A DNA stretch of 13,032 nt from Candidatus Methanovirga meridionalis. GTDB taxonomy: Archaea; Methanobacteriota; Methanobacteria; Methanobacteriales; Methanobacteriaceae. The notes under the pieces were generated by a model. It saw only the letters and a program-made list of their open reading frames with translations. It did no database searches and was not told where the DNA came from. The stretch is taken from NCBI GenBank assembly GCA_031289325.1, contig JAITPS010000266.1, positions 1-13,032 on the forward strand, written 5' to 3'. A program made the translations under genes and the position numbers. Positions 6,190 through 11,977 of the stretch are shown in pieces (within the stretch, counting starts at the first letter, position 1; each line of letters opens with the position of its first letter).

Positions 6190-7660
6190 GTTCTAATTTT
6201 TTTAAAGAAACTTTTTTACCACTTTTAAACTTCTTTTTAAGTCTGAAATTAATATAATTAAACCCGCCTCTACATACTCTTTTAAGTTCATTCCAGTCTA
6301 AATTAGTTAAAAATGTTTTAAAAATGTATGTAGGTGAAAAATAGTATTTGCTCATTAAATTGTCACGAATTTTCTCAATTTCTTCATGATTTGCATAAGG
6401 ATAATCAACTAAACAATTTAAATAACCCTCTTTATTTAACCATTTAGAATAATCTTCAGTTATTAGATAGTGATTATCTTTTACCCAATTGTAAAATTCA
6501 GTCCCTGGAAACGGAACAGCTTGTTGGAAGAAACACATGTCAGGATACACTTTTTTTGCAAATTCGTAGGTTTCATTAATCGTATCTAAGTTATCTCCTT
6601 TCAAACCAATCATAAAACAACCAAATACTTTAATTTTTAATATTTTAGTGTTTTTTGCAAATTCAAGGGATTGTTTTAAAGTTATGCTTTTTTTTGTTTC
6701 ATCTAAAACTTTTTGGGAACCAGATTCATAACCCACTACCAATAATCTACAACCAGCTTCTTTCATTTTCTTCATCGTATTATATGGAAGATCCACTCTT
6801 GTATTACATGACCAAATTGGTTTTAATCCTCTTTTAATTATTTCATCACAAATACTCTCAATTCTTTTTTTATCCACTGTGAATGTATCATCTTCGATGA
6901 ATATTTCCTTTATGTATTTCATATTATTGCAAATGTGTTCGATTTCATCAACAAAGTTAGATACACTCCTTGCTCTAAATAATCTATTTCCCATTGTTGA
7001 AGGATAAGAACAAAAATTACATTGATTTGGACATCCTCTTGCACTGACTATTTGAATCATTGGTTTTTGAGCAAACGCATATCTATAATCTTCTACATTT
7101 AAGAATTGTTCATAAATCTTAGAAACCATCGGAATATTATCTAAATCTTCTATAATGGGAGCATCTTCATTATGAACAATATTCCCATCCCCATCTCTAT
7201 AGGATACACCCTTGACATTGGCAATATTTTGATTAAATAAAATTTCAGGAATAATATAATCATATTCTTTACGAACTACATAGGATACACTTTCACATTT
7301 ACTTAAAACATCTTCTGGTAAAACTGTTGCATGTGTTCCACCCACTATTATTTTAATACTATGAAAGTTTTTCTTGATTTGATTTAATGTTTGATAATCA
7401 TATGATGATGTTGATGTTGTAGTTTCACATACAATGTAGTCTGGTTCATAATTTGAAATTTCACTTAATGTATCTTCAAGGTTATATTTTTTTGTTATAC
7501 AATCCACTAAGTTTACTTCAATATTCTTGGACTGACATACACCTGCAGCATACGATAAATAATAAGGATAATACAAAGTTCCAGATTTTGTCTTTTCAGG
7601 CCATCTACTTGATCTACTAATTTCAAATTTATATGGTAAGTTTAAAAATAGGACTTTCAT
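6182..7660 (-). CDS. Radical SAM protein with an N-terminal cobalamin-binding-type domain
   Basis: This 492-residue protein has the two-domain layout of B12-dependent radical SAM enzymes. Residues 1 to about 150 form a Rossmann-like B12-binding-type domain: MKVLFLNLPY at the start, SRWPEKTKSGTLYYPYYLSY (18-37), and KIIVGGTHATVLPEDVL (103-119). The histidine-bearing DXHXXG motif is not present, as in many members of this class. The radical SAM core begins near 203 with the [4Fe-4S] ligands CPNQCNFC (Cys210, Cys214, Cys217), then FIEDDTF (254-260) and YESGSQKVLD (311-320). About 70 C-terminal residues end in a basic tail. Such enzymes carry out methylations and other radical reactions on unactivated carbons. 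The substrate is unknown. The overlap with a glycosyltransferase suggests a surface glycan or lipid. The start is supported by GAGG 8 nt upstream of the ATG. It is the first gene of the operon. Confidence 0.92.
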   Translation of the reverse strand: MKVLFLNLPYKFEISRSSRWPEKTKSGTLYYPYYLSYAAGVCQSKNIEVNLVDCITKKYNLEDTLSEISNYEPDYIVCETTTSTSSYDYQTLNQIKKNFHSIKIIVGGTHATVLPEDVLSKCESVSYVVRKEYDYIIPEILFNQNIANVKGVSYRDGDGNIVHNEDAPIIEDLDNIPMVSKIYEQFLNVEDYRYAFAQKPMIQIVSARGCPNQCNFCSYPSTMGNRLFRARSVSNFVDEIEHICNNMKYIKEIFIEDDTFTVDKKRIESICDEIIKRGLKPIWSCNTRVDLPYNTMKKMKEAGCRLLVVGYESGSQKVLDETKKSITLKQSLEFAKNTKILKIKVFGCFMIGLKGDNLDTINETYEFAKKVYPDMCFFQQAVPFPGTEFYNWVKDNHYLITEDYSKWLNKEGYLNCLVDYPYANHEEIEKIRDNLMSKYYFSPTYIFKTFLTNLDWNELKRVCRGGFNYINFRLKKKFKSGKKVSLKKLEHE

Positions 7661-7668
7661 TATTTTTT

Positions 7669-7672
7669 CCTC
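7669..7672 (-). promoter_or_regulatory. Shine-Dalgarno site of the radical SAM gene
   Basis: The minus strand reads GAGGAAAAAATA and then ATG, giving 8 nt between GAGG and the start codon at 7660. This supports the annotated start. Confidence 0.65.
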
Positions 7673-7718
7673 ATTTTAGATTTGAAATTTCATTAAATTT
7701 TTAAATTAGATAATTAAA

Positions 7719-7923
7719 GAAAAGTTTGTTTTTCTAAGCGAAATAAAAAGTTTCACTAAAAATCGAATATTTATCATTGAAGATATCTTAGGAAAATCAA
7801 AGATCTTTAGTTTCTAATTTTTAAAATTAACATTTTACTAATAATTTTTAATGGATTAAAATGCATGAAACAATGTTTTTAAGTACAGGAAAACTTCATT
7901 TTTCTAACTGAAATAAAAAATTT
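7719..7923. repeat. 35-bp direct repeat, two copies 170 bp apart
   Basis: The two copies (7719-7753 and 7889-7923) match at 29 of 35 positions and share the block TTTTTCTAA followed by a GAAATAAAAA block. They lie 60-260 bp upstream of the radical SAM start codon and could be regulatory or simply an old duplication. Confidence 0.6.
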
Positions 7924-7945
7924 TAATATTATAAATTAATGTAAG

Positions 7946-8166
7946 TTCTTATGAAAAAATTCCTAAATTTTGAATAATAAATTTTTTTATTAAAATTTTT
8001 TTATTAAATTATTTAATTTTAAATATTATTTCATTAAAATCTATAATTTTAAGTTTTAATTAATATAAATTTATTTTAATTAATATAATTAATTTTAAAT
8101 TAATATTTTTTAATAATAGTTATTTTAAAAAAGTTATTTATTATGAACCTTATCAAAACTACTATA
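7946..8166 (+). repeat. Dispersed intergenic repeat, copy 3 (MITE-like)
   Basis: It starts GTTCTTATGAAAAAATTCCT, a diverged version of the shared core, then TAAATTTTGAATAATAA, a duplicated TTTTTTTATTAAA block, TCTATAATTTTAAG, TTAATTAATATAA runs, and the tail AAAAAAGTTATTTATTATGA with CAAAACTACTATA. The tail corresponds to those of copies 4 and 6. Confidence 0.65.
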
Positions 8167-8459
8167 TTTAATTTTAAATATTAATTTATAAAAATCTATA
8201 ATTTTAAATTTTAATTAATATAAACTCATTTTAATTAATATAATTAATTTTAAATTAATATTTTTTAATAATATTTACTTTAAAAAAATCAATAATAATA
8301 ATATTTACTTTAAAAAAATCAATAATAATAACATTTACTTTAAAAAAATCATTTATTAAGGACTTTGTCAAAACAACAATAACTTTAAATTAATATTTTT
8401 TAATAATATTTATTTTAAAAAAGTTATTTATTAAGAACTTTATTAAAATCACTATAATG
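8161..8459 (+). repeat. Dispersed intergenic repeat, copy 4 (5'-truncated, with doubled 3' end)
   Basis: The interior (TATTTAATTTTAAATATTAA, TCTATAATTTTAAATTTTAA, TTAATTAATATAA) is present without the 5' core. The 3' tail occurs twice: ATTTATTAAGGACTTTGTCA before 8380 and ATTTATTAAGAACTTTATTA before 8459, each preceded by TTTAAATTAATATTTTTTAA. The copy ends with CACTATAATG. It directly follows copy 3. Confidence 0.6.
8266..8355. repeat. 30-bp tandem repeat, about three copies
   Basis: The block ATTTACTTTAAAAAAATCA recurs with a period of 30 bp, with bridging AATAATAATA between copies. The first full periods are 8281-8310 and 8311-8340 and differ by one base (T/C). It sits inside dispersed repeat copy 4 and explains the extra length of that copy. 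Confidence 0.8.
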
Positions 8460-8467
8460 TTGATTTT

Positions 8468-8502
8468 TTAAGTTTGTTTTAATTTATTTAAGTTTGTTTT
8501 AA
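8468..8502. repeat. 20-bp duplication reaching the topA stop codon
   Basis: TTAAGTTTGTTTTAA occurs at 8468-8482 and again at 8488-8502. The second copy contains the topA stop codon (TTA on the plus strand at 8499-8501 is TAA on the minus strand). The duplication therefore began at the gene's 3' end and did not change the protein. Confidence 0.7.
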
Positions 8503-10682
8503 ACTTTTTCTTTGTTAGATTCACTACCATTTAATTTAGATTCTAAAGCAGCAACAGATGATGTAAATCTGCATTTTGGAAAACCTGAACAACCAATAAA
8601 TTCTCCATATCTTCCTAAATGCTTTATTAATTCATTTCCACATTCAGGACATTTACCAACAACTTCAGGATTATAACTTACATTATCTCTTCCACACTTA
8701 GGATCTAAACAAAATCTTTTAACTGGTCTTCCGTATGCGATCATAGGTAAACCACATTTTTCACATTTAGATTTTAAAACATTTGCTCCACGAGGTAAAG
8801 GATAAGCTGTTTTACAATCAGGGAAGTTAGAACAACCAACGAAGGTACTTTTATTTTTTGGAGAGTATTTTATTACTAAATCTCCTTTACAACTACATTT
8901 TCCAATTATTCTGCTTTGTTGATAGGCATTATAAAGTCCATTACCTATTTCTTTCTCATTTTTCTCAATATCTTTTAATATAGAGATAATTTCATCTTTT
9001 GCATTATCAATAACTTTATCTTTAGTTATTTTTTCATTCATTATTTTATCCAAGTCCTTTTCAAAAGATCGTGTTAATTCTTCACTGGTTATATTTTCAC
9101 TATACTCTTTAAGAATATCAATTATATTCTCTCCAAGCTGATTAACCTCAATTTTTTTGTTTGAAATATATTCTCTATCATACAATTTAGCAATAATATC
9201 TGCACGTGTTGCTTTAGTTCCTAATTCTCTTTTTTCAAGTTCTTTAACAAGAGATGCTTCATTATATCTTCCAGGAGGTTTTGTTTCCTTTTGTTCAGAT
9301 TTTATTTTGTTGACCTTAATTTCATCTCCTTTTTTAATATCTGGAAATCCATCATTTTCAATTTTAGAGTAAGGATAATACTCTAACCAACCTAAGAACA
9401 CGGTTCTTTTTCTTTTAAATGTAAAATCTTCACCACCAATATCTAAATTTGCTTTCAGGCTTTCAATTTCAGCACTTTCTCCAAAAATACTAATAAATCT
9501 GTACACAATAAGATTATATATTTTAAGTTCGTCTTTATCTAATTTAGATGGTAAGATTCCTGTAGGATGAATTGCAGGGTGAGCAGCATCAGTTTTTTTA
9601 CCTTCATTAGGCTTTAATTTTTTAGGTAATTTAGAAATATGTTTCTTATAATCAGAATTTTTAGAGAGTTGTTTGAGTATATCTGGTAAATTTAATGATT
9701 CTGGAAGTTTTTGTGATGATGTACGAGGATAAGATGTGAATCCTCCAGTGTAAAGCTTTTGAGCTGCAACTTGTGTTCTTTTTGGACTAAAACCAAAAGC
9801 AGCATAAGCTTCAGATTGTAATCCTCCTAAGTTAAATGGAACTGGAGGTTTTTTCTTTGTTTTTGATATTTTCACATTTTTAACAGTAGCAAGGCTATCT
9901 TTTTTAGAATTAGCAAATACTTCTTCACCACATTTTTTATCAAATATTTTTCCTTTAGAATAATCTGCTACAATATCATGATCTAAGAAAGCTTTTATTA
10001 ACCAATATGGTTCTGGGATAAACTTCTGAATTTCTTTTTCTCTATCAACTAAAATAGATAAAGTGGGAGTTTGAACTCTTCCAGCAGATAAGGTTAAATA
10101 TCTTGATTTAACCTTACGAACAGATTGCATTAATGCTTTAGAGATATTAACTCCAAATATAAAATCTAAAATATGTCTTGCTATTCCACTGTTAACTTTA
10201 TTAATGTCTAACTCTATCATGTTTTCATAGCTTTTTTTAATATCTTTTTCTGTTAAAGTGGAAAACTTCATTCGATGAACTTTATTAAGAGCATCACTAT
10301 CACAAGCATATTTAAGAGCATTAAATCCAATTAAAGTTCCTTCAATATCATAATCGCAAGCATGAATATATCTATCCGCACCTTTAGAAAACTTTTTAAT
10401 TGCATTAATATAATCTTTAACATAGTTTTTATTCTTATCTATATCATATAAAGGAACCCATTTTAAATCAAAGAAGATTTTTTCTCTTGGGTTTTTAGGG
10501 GTTAATGAATAAAGGTGTCCAACTGCTGTCAAAACAGTTATCTTTTTGTCATTTTCTTCAATTTCCCAATAATTTACTTTTTTATTGTATTTCACCTTTT
10601 TTGCTTTATGTGATAAAGCTTTAGCTATTTTTTCTGATGAACTTGGTTTTTCGCAAATAATTACTTCTTTCATTTTCACCAC
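8499..10682 (-). CDS. topA: DNA topoisomerase I, archaeal type IA
   Basis: This 727-residue enzyme relaxes negative supercoils by cutting one strand through a tyrosine. The TOPRIM domain spans about 5-150, with EKPSSSEK (11-18, catalytic Glu11) and the metal-binding Asp pair in HACDYDIEG (Asp110, Asp112). The gate domain includes SAGRVQTPTL (199-208), and the active-site Tyr318 lies in GGFTSYPRTSS. Downstream are DAAHPAIHPTG (365-375) and GTKATRADII (488-497). Three Cys4 zinc motifs close the protein: Cys596/598/617/623, Cys640/643/658/663 and Cys678/681/698/704. There is no helicase domain, so it is not a reverse gyrase. The frame starts with GTG at 10682, with AGGT 8 nt upstream. An ATG three codons later (10673) is an alternative that would lose MVK. 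The gene appears monocistronic and is flanked on both sides by dispersed repeats. Confidence 0.97.
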   Translation of the reverse strand: MVKMKEVIICEKPSSSEKIAKALSHKAKKVKYNKKVNYWEIEENDKKITVLTAVGHLYSLTPKNPREKIFFDLKWVPLYDIDKNKNYVKDYINAIKKFSKGADRYIHACDYDIEGTLIGFNALKYACDSDALNKVHRMKFSTLTEKDIKKSYENMIELDINKVNSGIARHILDFIFGVNISKALMQSVRKVKSRYLTLSAGRVQTPTLSILVDREKEIQKFIPEPYWLIKAFLDHDIVADYSKGKIFDKKCGEEVFANSKKDSLATVKNVKISKTKKKPPVPFNLGGLQSEAYAAFGFSPKRTQVAAQKLYTGGFTSYPRTSSQKLPESLNLPDILKQLSKNSDYKKHISKLPKKLKPNEGKKTDAAHPAIHPTGILPSKLDKDELKIYNLIVYRFISIFGESAEIESLKANLDIGGEDFTFKRKRTVFLGWLEYYPYSKIENDGFPDIKKGDEIKVNKIKSEQKETKPPGRYNEASLVKELEKRELGTKATRADIIAKLYDREYISNKKIEVNQLGENIIDILKEYSENITSEELTRSFEKDLDKIMNEKITKDKVIDNAKDEIISILKDIEKNEKEIGNGLYNAYQQSRIIGKCSCKGDLVIKYSPKNKSTFVGCSNFPDCKTAYPLPRGANVLKSKCEKCGLPMIAYGRPVKRFCLDPKCGRDNVSYNPEVVGKCPECGNELIKHLGRYGEFIGCSGFPKCRFTSSVAALESKLNGSESNKEKV

Positions 10683-10690
10683 ATTGTTTG

Positions 10691-10694
10691 ACCT
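10691..10694 (-). promoter_or_regulatory. Shine-Dalgarno site favouring the GTG start of topA
   Basis: The minus strand has AGGT followed by 8 nt and then GTG (10682-10680). For the ATG at 10673 the same motif would be 17 nt away, which is too far. However, a GGTG lies only a few bases before that ATG, so the choice is not certain. Confidence 0.45.
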
Positions 10695-10723
10695 GTTCAG
10701 TATTTAATTAATATTTTTTCTTT

Positions 10724-10738
10724 TCTCTATAATATATT
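10724..10738 (-). promoter_or_regulatory. Candidate TATA box for topA
   Basis: The minus strand reads TAATATATTATAG here. Transcription would start near 10707 and give a leader of about 25 nt, which has room for the AGGT ribosome site. Other A+T-rich candidates lie closer to the gene, so the placement is tentative. Confidence 0.35.
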
Positions 10739-10844
10739 AGTATGGTACTTAGTTGAGAGTATAGTAAAATAAAAGCTTTAATGCATTGTAAGAACTATGA
10801 TCTATATTTAACGATTTATGTCATTTAAATAAATAAAAGTTATA

Positions 10845-10970
10845 TTCACTAAGAAAAGTTCTTAAATTTTGAATAATAAATCTTTTTTATCAAATTATTT
10901 AATTTCAAATATTAATTATAAAAATCCATAATTTTAAATTTTAAATAATATAAATATATTTTAATTATAG
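10845..10970 (+). repeat. Dispersed intergenic repeat, copy 5 (3'-truncated)
   Basis: It contains GAAAAGTTCTTAAATTTTG, AATAATAAAT, a T-run, ATCAAATTATTTAATTTC and the CCATAATTTTAAATTTTAAA block, then stops where copy 6 begins. Copies 5 and 6 are about 127 bp apart and nearly identical over that length, so they may be a tandem duplication. Confidence 0.75.
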
Positions 10971-11213
10971 TCATTGTAGAAAAGTTCTTAAATTTTGAAT
11001 AACAATTTTTTTTATCAAATTATTTAATTTCAAATATTAATTTATAAAAATCCATAATTTTAAATTTTAAATAATTTAAATAAATTTTAATTAATATAAC
11101 TAATTTTAGATTAATATATTTTAAATTAATATATTTTAATAATATTTAAAATTAAAAAAAGTTATTTATTAAGAATTTTATCAAAATATTAAGAATTTTA
11201 TCAAAACCATTAT
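10971..11213 (+). repeat. Dispersed intergenic repeat, copy 6 (full length)
   Basis: It begins TCATTGTAGAAAAGTTCTTA, has the same T-run, AAATTATTTAATTTC, CCATAATTTTAAATTTTAAA and TTAATTAATATAA segments, and ends with GTTATTTATTAAGAATTTTA and CAAAACCATTATAA. Its first bases (CATTGTAG...AAAGTTCTTAA) resemble the reverse complement of the tail of copy 4 (CATTATAG...AAAGTTCTTAA), which is the best evidence for terminal inverted repeats. Near the end, a 20-bp unit TATTAAGAATTTTATCAAAA is present twice (11167-11186, 11187-11206). Confidence 0.75.
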
Positions 11214-11274
11214 AAAAACTTTAATTATAAAATATAAATTATTTTAATATATAATATTTTCTTTTCAATATTTT

Positions 11275-11490
11275 TCTTGAAAATTATTGGGTCGTGGAAA
11301 TCCAACTGATAAATTCATTTTTAACTTTCTACTCAACTGTAGGGTATAAGTAAAATCTTTTTTTTAGTAATGTATTGATCTTATAAAGTTCTTAAAAATG
11401 CTTTAGATGAATTGTATAAATATTAAAGAAAGTATTATATCTTCATCAGTTGAATTTTTCACAGCCTCAAATTATTTCAATACCTTTATC
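11275..11490 (-). pseudogene. Possible gene relic, interrupted by stops
   Basis: On the minus strand a GTG preceded by GAGG starts KNSTDEDIILSLIFIQFI and then a stop. The same frame continues with IFKNFIRSIHY, another stop, KKRFYLYPTVE, a stop and KVKNEFISWISTTQ. The base composition and residue mix are more protein-like than in the neighbouring A+T-rich repeats. On the plus strand, the same region also reads open for about 30 codons (ENYWVVEIQLINSF and on), so strand and frame are uncertain. I do not recognise a family. Confidence 0.2.
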
Positions 11491-11543
11491 ATTGTTTATC
11501 AAACTGTTTTTAATTAATTAAAAAAGTTTTTAATAATGAAGGA

Positions 11544-11726
11544 TTATTTATCATTATTAAAAAATCCATAGTACTCACTGCAATTAGCACACATAGGATA
11601 TTTTTCATAATGATAATGACTACTATCATCTTTATTAATATCAAACTCTTGATTACAAAGATAGCATGTTTCTAACTTAACTGCTTTTCGATTTGAGTTT
11701 CCATTTTTAATTTTTTTATTTTCCAT
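11544..11726 (-). CDS. Small zinc-ribbon protein, function unknown
   Basis: The 60-residue protein has a basic, Asn/Lys-rich N-terminus (residues 1-18) and two CXXC pairs: CYLC (Cys21, Cys24) and CANC (Cys46, Cys49), 21 residues apart, with three His/Tyr-rich residues between (HYHY, 37-40). This is the pattern of a single Cys4 zinc ribbon, most often involved in nucleic-acid or protein binding; which of these applies here is unknown. The evenly spaced cysteine pairs make a real gene likely despite the small size. There is no Shine-Dalgarno site. The start region is duplicated (28 bp), creating an 8-codon upstream reading frame. A TATA box lies about 120 bp upstream. It appears to be transcribed alone. 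Confidence 0.75.
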   Translation of the reverse strand: MENKKIKNGNSNRKAVKLETCYLCNQEFDINKDDSSHYHYEKYPMCANCSEYYGFFNNDK

Positions 11727-11774
11727 TTTAATCTGGTATTATACTATTTTCCATTTTAATCTGATCTTATACCA
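11718..11774. repeat. 28-bp duplication spanning the start codon of the zinc-ribbon gene
   Basis: TTTTCCATTTTAATCTG followed by a TTATAC-like end occurs twice with a 28-bp period; the CAT of each copy (11724-11726 and 11752-11754) is an ATG on the minus strand. Because 28 is not a multiple of three, the upstream copy opens the short frame MENSIIPD with a TAA one base before the ATG of the gene. Confidence 0.8.
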
Positions 11775-11787
11775 ATATTTTATCATT

Positions 11788-11816
11788 AAATCATTTCAAT
11801 GAAAAATCATTTCAAT
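11788..11816. repeat. Two direct copies of AAATCATTTCAAT
   Basis: Identical 13-bp copies lie at 11788-11800 and 11804-11816, 16 bp apart, between the TATA box and the start of the zinc-ribbon gene. The spacing and place would suit a regulator site in the leader, but a chance slippage duplication is equally possible. Confidence 0.5.
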
Positions 11817-11819
11817 TAA

Positions 11820-11833
11820 GTTGACAAAACAAC
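11820..11833. promoter_or_regulatory. Dyad GTTG-N6-CAAC near the predicted transcription start
   Basis: GTTGACAAAACAAC has 4-bp inverted arms around a 6-bp centre and sits about 25 bp downstream of the candidate TATA box, i.e. at the predicted start of the zinc-ribbon transcript. A repressor operator would be placed like this; no regulator can be named. Confidence 0.25.
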
Positions 11834-11844
11834 CTCTTAAGTTA

Positions 11845-11854
11845 GATATATAAG
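11845..11854 (-). promoter_or_regulatory. TATA box of the zinc-ribbon gene
   Basis: The minus strand reads CTTATATATC, a good archaeal TATA element, with AAAAT just upstream. The predicted transcript starts near 11823, giving a leader of about 95 nt that carries the direct repeats and the duplicated start region. Confidence 0.45.
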
Positions 11855-11915
11855 ATTTTGAGGAAATTAATTTACTAAAAGTTTGTTTTTAATAATATTA
11901 AAATAAATTGGTATG

Positions 11916-11949
11916 TTAAACCAGGTTTAATATCTTAAATCCAGTTTAA
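11916..11949. promoter_or_regulatory. Two related dyads, TTAAACC-A-GGTTTAA and TTAAATCCAGTTTAA
   Basis: The first (11916-11930) is a perfect 7-bp inverted repeat around one base. The second (11935-11949) is a diverged copy 19 bp downstream. They lie 30-60 bp beyond the stop of the coiled-coil protein gene and 190 bp upstream of the zinc-ribbon gene. They could be a paired operator or a structured transcript end. Confidence 0.4.
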
Positions 11950-11977
11950 AAATGTTTAATTAAATTTTAAGGAATAT

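Larger units (their letters stand above)
7661..8498. other. Repeat-filled gap between topA and the radical SAM operon
   Basis: No gene is visible in these 838 bp. From left to right the gap contains the leader of the radical SAM operon, a 35-bp direct repeat in two copies (7719-7753 and 7889-7923), dispersed repeat copy 3 (7946-8166), an overlapping fragment called copy 4 (8161-8459) with an internal 30-bp triplication, and a 20-bp duplication that reaches the topA stop codon. The promoter of the operon must lie on the left side, but no single TATA box stands out against the A+T background. Confidence 0.7.
10683..11543. other. Repeat-filled gap upstream of topA
   Basis: No intact gene is visible in 861 bp. 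The first 160 bp hold the topA promoter region. Dispersed repeat copies 5 and 6 occupy about 10845-11213. From about 11275 to 11500 the base composition is less extreme, with a possible minus-strand gene relic described separately. The last 40 bp before the zinc-ribbon gene's stop are A+T rich. Confidence 0.7.

Noticed and set aside
9157..9372. Plus-strand frames antisense to topA and to the radical SAM gene (6655-6837)
   Set aside because: Both lie wholly within well-supported genes on the other strand and resemble no protein I know.
8499..10682. Reverse gyrase
   Set aside because: The protein has only the topoisomerase IA part; no helicase-like domain precedes the TOPRIM domain.
11820..11840. 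A second small gene on the minus strand after the AGAGGTTG sequence
   Set aside because: No start codon in a suitable place opens a frame of useful length; the motif is more likely part of the leader or chance.
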